Of a stretch of DNA of 64,000 nucleotides, positions 42,939-55,404 are shown piece after piece. The notes beneath the pieces are model-generated. The model saw nothing but the letters and a program-made list of their open reading frames with translations. It was not told the origin of the DNA and made no database searches. The stretch lies in NCBI GenBank assembly GCA_951230915.1, contig OX579637.1:20026001-20090000 (forward strand). The letters are read 5' to 3'. The DNA is from Antitrichia curtipendula (taxonomy: Eukaryota > Streptophyta > Bryopsida > Hypnales > Leucodontaceae). Made by a program: the position numbers and the translations under genes. The first letter of the stretch is position 1; each line of letters starts with the position of its first letter.

Positions 42939-45900
42939 TTAATTCATTCTCTTTTTGGAGGACGCTTCAATATTCCCAGTCAACGCCTTAGCCTTCTCTT
43001 CCTGCATGAGTTTAATTTTAGCTTCCAACTTTTCGATGTAATCATCCTTACTCGTTTCATTCACCTCCATCTCCGTGAAAGTTCTGTCCACATCGTCACC
43101 GGCACGTACAACTACATCCCAGTACGCACCACCATGTTCAGGTCGACCACCTTCCTCCTACATAAGCAATGTACATGACAACAAAAAACTAGTTTACATT
43201 GTTGCAAGCTTCATGTGAAATTACTATCATCAACATGGGGCCAGTCAATTTTTCATTCACTTCCATCTGAGAGACTACCAAGTCCACAGCACACATGATG
43301 ATGCACAAACTATCCTTCCTAAAAATTAGTCACTAGTACATGTTCATGTCCTTCACTTCACAGAATTGAAATATGGATTGACATAAAAACTCTCATGACT
43401 AACAGTAAACAATGTACACATCCAAGAATATGCAAACAATCTCAACAAACAAAATTTACAATGTCCACATATGATACCCAATAACTAAGACATAGTATCC
43501 ATATGCTACAATATGGAAATCTATTTTTGGAAATCAAAAGTTTAGATGCAATTAACCTCAATGACGCTGCCACCATGACAATGCAAATCTTGGTTGAAAT
43601 GTAAATCACTATTATCTACACTCAAAATTCTCATAGTTCTTGGAGAATGAGTGTCTTCATCCACTCTTCTCAATTCCGCCACGTTTCTCTCTTTTTCCAA
43701 AGTAACTGTTACTGGGTTTTTTCTCTTACGTCCTCCATATCCTCTGTCCCTCTGCATCTCCTCTTCAACTTCACTTGGATCTGGTGACCTCCCCAATAAA
43801 GAGCGCAACCTCTCCCGCACACCATCTATTCCCCTGCGTCCAGTTCTACCAACTACTCGCCGACAAGAGTTGGCGTACCGTCCTTGATCCGATTTCTCCT
43901 CCCTTTGCTTACTGCTCGCCAATTTCTCCAAACGACACCATATTTCGTAGTCTATGGTCTTCGGTTGGTCTACATTGTTATTTATCATAGATATGAGTTC
44001 ACCTCTTCTCTTTGTCACTGCTTTCCCCATCAATGCCCTCAAATAGTCTTGATTCAAGTTTCCTGAGTACTCAAAATTCTCGTCCAATCTGTCCTTGAAT
44101 GTCTGCACATCTTCAAAAGTTTGTTTCCGAATGTGCGTGCAAGACGAATCCAGACCTAATGCTAGCTTGTTGATGTCAGCTATCCATGCTGGTTTCCCCG
44201 GGCCATAGGGTTTTCCTTCACGATCCAACATCAAGTAAAAAGGTTTTTGACCTCCTCTTTGTCGCTTGACCTTCTCCGCCTCCACTAAAGATTGTTCATG
44301 TCGTCGTCTCCTCCTGTCAGTGGTTGGTGACAGATCCACAATGCCCTCTTCCTGGACATCCCCCGTCTAGTCCTTCGATATTGCATCTCTTGAGTTAATG
44401 GACCTTCTAGGGGGGGACATGGAAGAGTACGAGGTCCTCTTCCTTTGCTGAGTACTGCGACCACCTTCTCTGGAATGAGATCTACGGTGTCGGCGATAAT
44501 TTTCGGGTGACGACGATTCATATTGTCTATGTTGCCGACGCTCCCTACGGTAGAAACCCCGTGAAGTATGATAATCTGTCCATTCGTTCACCATTATTAG
44601 ATTTTTAAAAGCAAAGACTTCACCAAAGCAATATTAACTAAAAATGTCAGTAATCCACAACCTAGGCAACTTCAAATTAAAAGTGTCCACTGTGAAATCC
44701 GAAACTACACTGAACATGAATGGTAACATGATGTCTGTTATTTAATCATTTAAATGACAATTTCCTTACCACTAGCACTTACCAACCTAATAATAACCGC
44801 TGCGTACTTCAAATTCAGTACCTCACATGTCCTACGTCTTTTCCAGAAAGAAGAAACCTCGAGTCCAGAGGAGAAGAGAAATTGACAAACACTCTCTACT
44901 TAAAAATACTATACAATGAAATCCCTTGTATTGAAGCGTATTGTGTGTTGTGAAGCAACTGCAATGCAACAAGTAACTTAATTACCTTCACGAACTCTGT
45001 GAGAAAAGGGATATTCGTCATATTCTTCGAAATGGTAGGCAGTCCTGAATCGACGATCTGCACTCCGTCTTACAGGGCTCCATGATTGACTTCGTCCATC
45101 CTTCCAAGTTTCTGGCACCCGCCTGCTCCTGCACATTTCCCTCAAAGGACTTCTGGAAGGAGATTCGTCAATGCGTTCTTGATGTGCATGCACTTTTCCA
45201 TCGACTATCTCGCTTCTTTCTACTCGTCTGCCTTCATACATCTGTAAAATCATTATCAACAAAAAGGATCAAACACATCTCCTTCTCCACATAGTCAAGG
45301 CTGAAGAAATGGTTTGTACTGACTAAAAACATGTGCATTGCACTTGGTGAACTCCTCTTACGGGGTCAAAACCTGCATATATGTCATTGAATGTGTAGCC
45401 AAACTTCAATGACGAGCAATGACAATGGCATTCTTAACCTGACATTGAGAACTTAATCTAATCTCATAAATAGACACTACTGTACATATACGACCCACAA
45501 TGACAAGAACATCAGAATAAAAGACATTTTATTATAACATCAGACTTTGCTACTCATGCAACTAAACAGAAAAAACATAGTTTACTTCCACATTTCCATG
45601 ATGTCATATACATTTAGGGTGGCAGCTACAATCTCCTTAGGTAGTCCAATACTGCAATAAAGAATACATATAGGAAGAAATACATAATACAATTGTTATG
45701 TTTTAATTACATCCTCACCTCCAAATGCAATATTCTGTTCATCCTTGAATATAATGCAAAATAGGAAATTCACGACAGCAGCTGCATAGTGAGTTAGCAA
45801 AGGATTGAGTTCGGAAAACAAGTAAACTTCTGAATCCGACAGAAAAACTTCACTTTCAACAACTTCTGGGAAATGATAGTTGCTTCTTTTAACTATACTG

Positions 45901-47368
45901 AGCAGAAATCTATTAGCAATAACTGTAAACCGTCCCTTACTATTTAGGTTGTATACATACTCCTCTTTCTAAACACTGGTATGCAATAACTTATGCGTTC
46001 CCTTTAAATACACGAACAAGGGTCAATGCTGCACTCAAGGAAGTGTACATTCTACATGACAAACTTCCTGAACTGCTTATCAAAAGTATAAACATGACTT
46101 CAGACATCTTGACCTACTTATGAATGGAATGCTTTACTTACATATCTTCGATTTCCCTTTGTCGGTGACATAAGATGATATGCTCGCCCATCTCGACTTC
46201 TCTGCCCTGAATCACTGTCGCTGTCCGTGGCAACATGGACCCGCAAAGGAGGGCGACTTCTCTCTTCAGTTTTGTAATTTGGGATGACGTCATCCACGAG
46301 CTCTTCAAGCGGCTCCTTGCTAGGACGACGTGATGGAATTGTTTCCCTTTCCTCTTCTTCCAATACCGTCACAGCATTTTCTTTTTCTCCAGGATTCTCC
46401 TCTAACGAGATCACAACATTCATATTATAAGACCATGTTCTCATCAGGTTCAGCGTACAACTTGAAAGCTACATTATGAAACGACAATAGTGACATGCAA
46501 ATGATTTCTACACTTTCAACACACAGTCCCCTACAAAAAAAAGTACAATAATGACAATTTAGAAACGGCAATTCATAGGCCAATACAAATCAAATATGTC
46601 CATGACATTTGGTACTATCTATGCAAAGCACTAAGTCCATTTATAATTTCAAGTTCTAGTGACACATTAGAGTTTGACAATTTGCTGAACAAGTTCTCTG
46701 GATTACATTCAATACTACTCTCATTCCACTTGTTGCAAGCATATATATAGCCACTGTTTTAGTAGAGTAGTGCCATTTTTGAGCATTTACATAAATATAT
46801 ATTTGCACTGCAAACATGCCACTCTCATCACCAAATGCATGCAATCTAAGTTCTATAGGGATTGCACTCTCAAACCTGTCGAAAGACCAATTCGTGAGGA
46901 ATGTGGAGGGGAGGCACGACATGAAGTAACTACCGTTGATCCGAAATCATTGTTTGCATCCTCCGCAGTTAAATTTTCCTTTCCCACGGTTGGACTTTTT
47001 CTTATTCTTAACTGTGGCAATATAGTATGAACTGTTCTCCCCAAAGCTTCAGCATCTTCCTTTCTTTTTCAACGAAGTTCTCCCACATCTGCTACAGAAC
47101 TTGGAGAAACAGCAAGCAATAACTTCACAGCTAATGCTGAGGACGGTTTTGTTTTCTTCATTCCTTTCGGGGCTATGCCAGTTCTCGCAACTGACTTGCC
47201 AGGTGGTCGACCCCTCCTCCTTTTCTCCCCTTGTACATTGTGTACACCAGAGTCTTCCACAGCAGGTACTTCGGACGCAGCCGACTGCAGCCTTGCAATT
47301 CCTGTACCTTTTTTTTTGGAGGAACGCCAAGGCTCTGGCAAGTCATTCGATTTAAGGTGAGTAACCAT
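42939..47368 (-). CDS. TNPA-like (En/Spm) protein with AT-hook, RS-rich region and coiled coil
   Basis: Exon-like blocks on the minus strand: 47368-46867, about 46440-46142, 45241-44986, 44575-43557 and 43157-42939. The first has an AT-hook (KRRRGRPPGK). The second is acidic. The third and fourth have Arg/Ser-rich stretches (SPSRSPLREMCRSRR, YESSSPENYRRHRRSHSREG). The fourth ends with the En/Spm-type signature SSKQREEKSDQGRYANSCRR followed by RERLRSLLGRSPDPSEVEEE. The last exon has EKLEAKIKLMQEEKAKAL (coiled coil) and ends TAA at 42939. TNPA-type proteins bind subterminal motifs of CACTA elements. In-frame TGA near 47069 (ELR-stop-KRK) and TAG at 44367-44369 (SKD-stop) interrupt an otherwise continuous frame. 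Joining all five blocks into one gene is inference. Confidence 0.55.
43557..44575 (-). CDS. Main TNPA-like exon
   Basis: Acceptor gacag (about 44576), then DYHTSRGFYRRERRQHRQYE. TAG at 44367-44369 splits two long frames that are in the same phase. The downstream half has PFYLMLDREGKPYGPGKPAW, RKQTFEDVQTFKDRLDENFE, IDYEIWCRLEKLASSKQREE and GRRGIDGVRERLRSLLGRSP. The last two blocks match the plant transposase (Ptta/En/Spm) pattern. Donor GAG|GTTAAT at 43551-43556. Confidence 0.6.
46867..47368 (-). CDS. AT-hook exon
   Basis: It starts at ATG 47368 (MVTHLKSNDLPEPWRSSKKK). The core KRRRGRPPGKS is a textbook AT-hook for minor-groove binding. The frame continues past TGA at 47069-47071, probably a former CGA, through RKEDAEALGRTVHTILPQLR to about 46867. 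It could be a separate gene rather than exon 1 of the TNPA-like gene. Confidence 0.5.
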
Positions 47369-47984
47369 CTTGTGTCACTGAACCTGCCACAGAGTCTACT
47401 TGTTAGAGAGTATGTTTACACCTTTCGGAGTTCTACATGGCCAGATGAAGTAAGTTTTAAAACCCAATCTTTGTCATTTCTTGCTTACGAGCTTCAGTAA
47501 TTACCTTCTCTAAGGCACATGGATTCAAAGTAGTTGTAAAGGCATGGCATAAGAAACAACAATTATAGGAAAGCCTTCGAATTAAAGGTTCCTCAATTGA
47601 AATACACGTGTTATTAAGAATGTTAAAGAAATGGAGATCTAATCCAAGCCTAGTCACACTCACACTTGAACATCGTCCAACTAAGAAGAGTTCTGCAAAT
47701 TCCCGCACAACTTCCCTACGCATTTGACTTCACGCATAAATCAATTGTGATTTTCTTTCTCCAGTCAACGGAGAAGTTCTCTACCTCTTTCTAACAAACG
47801 CCTTAATTAGAAAGAATTATACTAATTTGCTCTAAAAAAATAAAGAAAGACATGACTCCCTATGAATAACCACGTTCTAAGCCCATGAAGCTTCAAAGGT
47901 TGTCAAACCATGGTTAGCTGATGATGAGACAACCAATTTGCTTGTGGAAGTCTACTCGGTGAACAGTCTGGGTACGCCCAATGA

Positions 47985-48521
47985 ACACAAATATTGACTC
48001 ACGTTCTCCTCCCGAAGCTGATAGATATGTAGGAGCCACCGTTAAGGATGTTGGGGTCGGCCGTGCCCGTGCTGCAGGCAAGGAAAGCCCATCCGCGAGC
48101 CACTATAGATGTTATTGTCATACCTCTTCTTGAGGTTGGCTCATCTGTGAAATGTGAGATCATCAACAGGGTCGTGAAAGAATGTTTTCCTCTGGAACCT
48201 GCTTCCTCTCTTTGCAACAGGTTGTTCTCCGAGGGTAAGCTTCGCAGTTGTGTTTGGACCAAGGGAACCGTAGGAATGGTGCATACTCTCCTCAGTCAGA
48301 AGGTTGCGTTCGAGGAAGCTACAATGGAGGGGCTGATACCTTTTTTGGAGCAGTACTGCCATCATCTTTCAGCTTCTAAGAAGTTTAGCAATCTATTGCT
48401 GAATCTTGTATCTAAGTATGGATCCTAGGTCAGGTCGCATAAACAGGTGCTACAGCAGGTGGTTTCAAGTACTAAAATATTTTTGACAAAATCCTTTTTG
48501 ACGGAAGTCGTTGGCCTCTGA
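47985..48521 (+). pseudogene. FANCE: FANCE-like C-terminal domain (Fanconi anaemia group E)
   Basis: The frame reads THVLLPKLIDM, then TAG 48030-48032, ARKAHPRATIDVIVIPLLEV, NRVVKECFPLEPASSLCNRL, MVHTLLSQKVAFEEATMEGL and SASKKFSNLLLNLVSKYGS, TAG 48426-48428, VRSHKQVLQQVVSSTKIFLT and KSFLTEVVGL, then TGA. The helical repeats and the final T-x-F-L-x-K-S-x-L segment near the C-terminus fit the FANCE C-terminal domain. In animals this domain binds FANCD2 in the nuclear DNA crosslink repair pathway; the plant role is by homology. Both TAGs can be explained by CAG-to-TAG. No other exon of the gene was found in the window, so it is either a captured fragment or the end of a gene whose other exons lie too diverged to see. 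Confidence 0.6.
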
Positions 48522-50129
48522 AATGATATTTAACACAAAAAGGCTGCAAGATATTTGGCACTTCACAGATGGATGCGTCATCAGATGTAGTAATCAGAAT
48601 CACCAAATGTGATGAAGGACTTTCCTTCAGTGCACTTTGAGATCGTCAATTACTACTCTAACTATTCCGTAATGTTCAATTGACTTATTGGGCGACTATG
48701 TTTCTTGCTGCAATCTCGAAAACTACGCTTCTGTACTATTAGAGACTCGCATTTCCGTCTACATGAAGCACCTTCATCATTTTTTGACCAAGTTAGGGTG
48801 AACTCTACATCTGACTTGAAGAAGGAAGAAAGAAATCAATGAAGTATTGGACCCGTAAGCACAAAGTCTTGCCAGTATGGGGCACCATGTACATAGGAAG
48901 AGCGTCATATACACAACTAATTTTCCTTGGATATAATTCCTTCATGAAGAATTCCTTTAAACACACCTGAGAGTCCGTTCATGCAGCTGGAGTGAGGTTT
49001 TATGGAGTTACCTGATCACTTCTTTCGAAAATGTTGATGGAAAAGTAGCAAGGAGTACTTTGTTGTCAAGTCTGAGACCTTTCCCACAGGCAGAGTGCAC
49101 CACCGTCGTTCTCGAGCTTCTCTCGCGTCCGCTGCAAGAGCAACCACTGCAGAGTTGTCTAAGAGTATCATGACTTGCACTTCCTTGCGGCGCCGCGGTG
49201 GGAGTTAAAATTAAACTACTCAATCTATAAGTTGTTGAGCTAAAATAAGCGTCGCTTACGTTACTGTGCTATGACGTTGCATGGTCCACAACTTTTCAAT
49301 TGTGCAAAGCTTCAGTGAAATCAGAACTGCTTCCTTTCCATAGCCGCAGCACTCAGTGAAATCCAATTGTCTTTGGACACACGTCTAAGAGTAATGAAGT
49401 TCATCCAAATGCACGTTAGGGTTACAATAAGGCACAGTTACCGATACAGAGTATCAAGCACCTCATCGTTCGCAGAAGGAGACAAAGCATTTATGGTGAT
49501 CCGGCCGAGGCTACGCAAAAGTTCCATACATGCACATGGGCGTCTCCACGTTCAGGCAAATGGGAACCTCGGCCACGTCGAGGAAGGTAAAGTCATCCTC
49601 ATCATTATCTTTTTCTAACCTATTCCATTCCTGGCGCACACTAGAGCGACGTCAATTTCTCAGAATACCTAATTTTAGCGATGCGTATTAAAGTAGACCT
49701 AAATTTACACTACGTCTTCAGGGATGGCAAAGAGCTGGGCTGCTGAAAACTCATGTGCTCTAAGAAAGACGGTCCCATGTTTTTTCAAAACGTGGCAAAA
49801 TATAATATGTTGTTGGGACAATGCCAGATGGGAAAATGTAAGGAAATTTCACGTTGTTTTTATCTAAGACAAGCTCTTCAATTCTTCGGATTCATTCTTC
49901 GTTGAAGTCCAAGTGCTCAAACTGAACGTTCGTAGAAACTGGTTTCTCTTAGGGTGCTTCTGTTCGTTACCTTGTAGGAGTTGCTTTCGACATATTCTCC
50001 AGTAGGCACGGGTGGAACTCTGACGAAGTGCAGCGTCATCAGGGAAAATTTGTGCTTTAAAGTAAGCTTACACAATAGATTTCGGAGGATACCTCTTATG
50101 TTTCTTCTTGATTTTGACTGAGTAGCTTT
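48522..50129. other. No gene recognised
   Basis: Small open frames such as 49367-49618 (ends in a GTAAAG donor-like site) lack recognisable content. Confidence 0.3.
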
Positions 50130-50880
50130 GCAGGCCATAGATGCTCGTGGGTCCTTGCTTGTGGTGCATGGCAAGAATTTATTTGCAGAAAATGATTCGC
50201 GCCACATCTGTAAGTCATAATGCAATCCCCCAGCCCTCCCCCGCTCTATATACTGATGTCTCAATCTATGAAATGCTTGTCAGAGTGACTTACGGAGAGG
50301 TCTGCTTGGATACAGGACACGGAGGAAGTGACGTATTGCATGGATATGTGGAGTTGCTTGATGAAGTTGTTGCCGATACTGTACAATACTTTCCGTGTAT
50401 CTCTATGAACAGAAGTGTCTTTGTATTCTTAGAGTTGCAGTCGTGTAGAGACTTTTGTCTGGAATTTATTTTTTATCTAGAGAATCATTTTCTTGAGCGA
50501 TCACTGATTTGCAATATTGAATTTGTACAGCAAGAGTATATTCAACGGGTAAGAGCTGAATTCCTAGGCTTTCTGTGCTTCATATATGGACACTCAACGG
50601 GTGGTGCTGTTGCCTTAAAGGTAAACTCTTCCCTTCGTCTTTCAAAGTAGCTATGGCATTTCAAGCCCTGCTCCTGCTTTCAATGTAGTACACTACATTA
50701 TGTATTGTCAATAAATCTGTTTGTGTAGCTGATATTTGGCTTACTTTGGTTGATCTATTCCCAGGCCGCATTTCAATCTGAAGTCGTGGAGTCTTTGGAA
50801 GGAGGAGGAACCATCTTGACATCGCCGGCTGTCCGAGTAGTCAAGCCTGCACATCTAGTGATTGGAGTATTGGATTACTC
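50130..50880 (+). pseudogene. Monoacylglycerol-lipase-like alpha/beta hydrolase, fragment
   Basis: Three exon-like pieces: about 50133-50210 with GSLLVVHGKN (oxyanion HG), about 50270-50390 with YGEVCLDTGHGGSDVLHGYV then ELLDEVVADTVQYF, and about 50530-50620 with FIYGHSTGGAVALK (nucleophile motif G-H-S-x-G), followed after a short intron by EVVESLEGGGTILTSPAVRV from about 50766. These are the ordered landmarks of the plant MAGL/caffeoylshikimate-esterase-like group, which cleave ester bonds in lipids or shikimate esters. The C-terminal half with the catalytic Asp and His was not found, and the first piece is poorly matched. Probably a captured or decayed gene fragment. Confidence 0.6.
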
Positions 50881-52686
50881 TTTCACTTACTTTTAAAATT
50901 AACACTGTCTCATCTTTAGCAGTACAGTGAGCACGGGGGCTTCTGAGTACAAATTCTGGGCTGTAACATGGCAGAAATTTCTCTTGAGAAATTGTTCATT
51001 ATCAGGCGAATTTTGTAAGTCTTTGAGTTGTTCTTACATTCAGAAAGTTGGTGTGTTTCACTGGAATAGTGTTCTAGTAGAATAGTTGTATAGGGAGTGT
51101 TACATACTTAGTCAGTGGAGAGTTGAATGTGAAGATTGGTTTGAACTGGATTGAATAAAAGCATTTTGGGAAGTAAACATGAATTGATAAGGATGAACTA
51201 CTGAAATCCTCTACCATCCAACTTCACAAATGCTCTCCCTGAACCCAAAGTCAAACGGACAGATAATAAACTCATGCGATGAAGCCTTGTTTTAATATTA
51301 CGTCATGGGGGAAGGCGTGCATGGGGAAGGACAAATCATGTGCACTCAGATTCTCGTTAGTAGGTTGGATTAAAAAACACTTTAGTACTTTTAACTATAA
51401 TTGTTTTTTTCTCCATGACAGTTCTAATGTAAATCTGCAAGCGACGTCTTTTCACACAGTAACTACAAGAAGTAACCATTACATGGCAATCTATAAGTTT
51501 TAATATTAGTTTTAGTATTGGTTTTAAAATTAGTTTCTCAGCTTCAAGTGCTTCTTATCATCAATGTCATGTCTATATTATGAGGTCGCAGTTCAATTAA
51601 TGCTTAACGACAATGCATTTTCAGTGACTTGTATAGAAGATATCAGTGAAGACATTTGACTAAGAATTGAGCACAGTAATCTTGAAAGCAATTGCTGAGC
51701 AAATCATCTTTGATTACATGAAACTAAATTTTGGTATATGGTTTAGGGTTCACTGTTTTGTTCTAGAAGTTGAACGGAATCCTCTTTAGCTTCAAGGCTT
51801 CTGCGGTGTCTATGCAGGATATGGAATCATCTGAATGGAAGGTGACGTGCTAGAAACACATCGACAAGTATGAGGTAGTCGTCATTTGCAACATTAGCCC
51901 TTCCTTATCATGCACCGCAGTCCGCATGCACGATTGAGTCCGTTGCCAGTAGAATCCTCATTTCTGTATTTGTACCAACAAAGAGTATGACGATGGCATT
52001 GGCCAATTCTGGAATTGCTCACAGTTGTTTATCGATATTGACAGTTGCCTGTGGTAGTGGACTTTGAGGCAATGCTTGCAGAGATTTAGCTAATGACAAG
52101 GAGAATTTCGCCGCACAAGGTATTTTCTGACCATGCTCAAACTGGCTCTATGGTGTTGACGCAGTGAGCAATTGACTTTCTTCCATATTGTTGTCTCTGA
52201 TTTGCTATTGAAGTTCGCTGAAACAATCATTTCATAATGTAAAGCTATTACAATTCTTTCTCATGGTACCCCTAGTTTTGTGGCAAGGAGTCTAGTGCGT
52301 CTTTATTTTCAAGTTCTTTGATATCGTTGCATGAAGTTTTCACGTCTCCTTTAAACTTCTACATAACAAATTAATTTCCCTTCAATTACAGTCGAAGTAC
52401 ATAACATTCAAGAGCCTTCAGAGAGGCTGCCTTTGCCTCTCTGAAGTCTTCATCCACGAAATGCATCCACATGTTATTAATGTATGCTTCAGGACCGAGA
52501 CAATGGCAATACATTTATGGTGCGATCTATTTTTTTGGCTAATTCTAGGACAAAATATACAAACATATAATTTTAAAGATAGATGGTCTGTCAAAACCCA
52601 AAGACTTCATTGAGTATTATACCAATGTAATCTAACCATTTGCCATCAATAATTTATTTTGATTATTTTGTTGAAAAGAGAAGCTG
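50881..52686. other. No gene recognised
   Basis: No domain or long frame seen. Any missing hydrolase exons were looked for here and not found. Confidence 0.3.
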
Positions 52687-53260
52687 TTTATGTACACTTG
52701 GGGTGGTATGAGATAGAACAACCCATGTGGGATATGTAATTTAGAGTTTGTAATTTCTCAACCGCTCATAGTTAAGTCTAAAGTAGGAATTGTGTTAAAA
52801 TTATAATTTTAGACCTCATTTAGGCATAGTAGAATACCTTTTTTTTTTTTAAATTGAACTAAAAAAAGTTGGGGAATCAAGTTAAATTTCATCTCCAAAA
52901 ATCCGTTTTAGATTTAGATCTTCCACTCAAAAGTTATGGACAAATTTCAGAGAGGATGTATGAAAATGTCAAAAAAAAATCCTTTTAGACCCCTCTATGA
53001 AATTTGTCTATAACATTTAAGTGTAAGATTAAAATCTCAAACAGATTTTTGGAGATGAAATTTAACTTGATTCTCCAACTTTTTTTAGTTCAATTTTAAA
53101 AAAAAAAAGGTATTCCACTATGCCTAAATGAGGTCTGAATTTATAATTTTAACACAATTCCTACTTTAGACTTAACTATGAGCGGTTGAGAAATTACAAA
53201 CTCTAAATTACAAATCCCACATGGGTTGTTCTACCTCCTACCACCCCATATGTACATAAA
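52687..53260. mobile_element. Long-inverted-repeat element, copy 3 (best preserved)
   Basis: The left arm begins TTTATGTACA, followed by GGGGTGGTATGAG, CAACCCATGTGGGAT, CTCAACCGCTCATAGTTAAG and GACCTCATTTAGGCATAGTA. The right arm has the complements in reverse order, ending TGTACATAAA at 53260. Arms of roughly 250-280 bp are close to identical with few differences, leaving a short centre near 52975. No coding capacity. The strong match of the arms indicates a recent insertion. No obvious target duplication at the ends. Confidence 0.85.
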
Positions 53261-55140
53261 GAATTGTCTTCTAAGTCCAAATCACAAAACATGAATGGCT
53301 TGCAATGCAATGTGAGGGAATTCAAACATTGGAATTATTGACCTCACTGAATTGTTTGTCATTTTTTTTAAGCTATTTTTCGTGTTTTGTTGAAATTGAA
53401 AGTGTTCAATTCTCCAATAACCCGATTGTGCAGTCATGACCTTGGCACTGCGCAGAAGTCTGACATTATTGACGCGTGGCTTATTAGCTAATGTTGGGTG
53501 TGGAATATACCACATCATTCCGTCAGAGGCAAGGCAGTTGATCTCACAGCTCTTGAATGTTACGTAATCCTCATTAAGTTGGCCTCGAAAAATCTGAAAT
53601 TCCCTGTACTGAGTAGTGAACAACAATTGGATAACTTTGAATTCGCATGATGATAAATGTACATTATGCCTGCATGACAAAACATGCTTTGCTAACAAAG
53701 ATTCTAAATCTTATACGACTTCTTGACACATGGACAGTCACCAACCTAGCACTTGAATGGAACTTAACAAAGCAACTGTAAAGAATACTTCTAATGTGCA
53801 ATTATGTTTAGGGTTTAGCTTGTACATCTCTTTCACTGGAACTTGGTCAACTACTGTGGATTTGAGTAATAGTCACGGAACAAATCTGCAAACTTTTCTT
53901 CAAGAGTTATATTTTGTCATATTCACCTAATATTTTATTCTGCTTTGTTGTTTGCGCTTGAATTCTGTACGGGTTTTGCTGTTAGGATTTATGAGTGAAA
54001 CATGCAGGGAGAAAATTCAAATCGACTGATGGATATTGCTACTGAGCATTTGCATTGTCAGTCAAATTGTAGGTGCATCTGGAAGAAGGGGAGATTGATG
54101 TGACAAGACGTCGACAATTAAAAGCTTGCATCCTTGGGGTAATGTCATTTCCCACGAGTTATTTGGAGTCTCGTTTTCTATAGTATTTGCTTGTCCACTA
54201 CGGACGCAATGTTTGGTGGAGGCCACTGCTAGTGCCCAAGGACCTGTTTGTTCATTGCAGTAGTGTAATTCATTGTGCAATTGCCAAAGTGCAGGATTGT
54301 TGCTTCTTGGAAACGACATTTGATTATATAAGCGTCAATGGAGGGAGGGAGAGAGGTGCTTTGTTCGTGGTGATGTTTGTTGAATTCTTTTGACTTGCAG
54401 AGTGCTTGAGAGGCTTATGAAGGATCTCGAAATACATAATGCACTTGAGGGAAGGATGCGATAGAAGCTATGGAAGGTAGATTGAAAGGTGGACAGGTGT
54501 GACGGTGGTGAGATTGTGAAAGGAGCATGTCAGTGTCAGGAACAGGTAAAATATTCCTTGACAATCACTTCAGATGTATGTAGGGGGCTTGTTTTACTTG
54601 TGCTAGTAAAACATCTAGTTGTGATAGGACAGTAAGGACAAAAAAATATCCAATGGTTATTTTTAGGGTTATCCAATACTAGTCAAATGTATTGTTTGAC
54701 TCTAGTTATTTCTTTTATGCATTGTTTTGTAATCTACACATCACAGTCCTTTAAAACATATTCTATCTTGCATACTGATTAACTAGAAGTATCACTTCAA
54801 ACTTGCTTCCTTCATTCTACTACATGGTTGATTTAATTAAATGTTTACTTACATATCATCAATTGTGGTTGCACTGTATTGTAGCCACAGATTATCCCTT
54901 CTTTTATTCATATGGTGTTGTACTTATTGCCATGTTCATAATGTTCTGAGTGCCAGTGTTTGTTCATGTTGTTAGAATTGTCAACTAATTCATTCACTTA
55001 AATTTTGGATAGGGCACTGCTATTGATTATGAACACCTTACATAATCGGGCAAAAATTGAATAAAATAATGCATAAGAAAATGAAGCTGACATGTAGAAA
55101 TTATTATTGCATTGTAGGTTAACACAAGGATTGCGGCTAT
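53261..55140. other. No gene recognised
   Basis: Upstream flank of the second CACTA transposase. A left CACTA terminus was looked for and not found. Confidence 0.3.
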
Positions 55141-55404
55141 ATGAAGTGGATTGAGTGCTCCGAAGTACTGAGTTCATTTGTCGGCGGCTCATTTTTGGTG
55201 GTTTCATTGCAAAGTTGTGGCACAATGCATCCCAGAGTTTCCGCTGCTTACCACATAGAGCGCTCTATAGCAACGAGATTGGGATTGTCTGAATATCCCT
55301 GCGCTTGCAACCGTTGCAGAGGCGCTCGCATGAAGAAAATGGAGATTGTTGCCAGGCACTACCTTCGACATGGACGAGATCGTTATTTGATTTATCCGGT
55401 TTCG
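55141..55404 (+). CDS. Exon 1: transposase-associated region
   Basis: From MHPRVSAAYHIERSIATRLG to EYPCACNRCRGARMKKMEIV and HYLRHGRDRYLIYPV. The C-x-C-x2-C cluster and the following H-Y-L-x-x-H-G resemble the N-terminal transposase-associated domain. The start may be ATG 55141 or the internal ATG 55225. Donor near 55405 (GTAAAT) is approximate. Confidence 0.65.

Noticed and set aside
43651..44066. Plus-strand ORFs opposite the TNPA-like exon
   Set aside because: Shadow frames of the minus-strand coding exon; they lack domain content.
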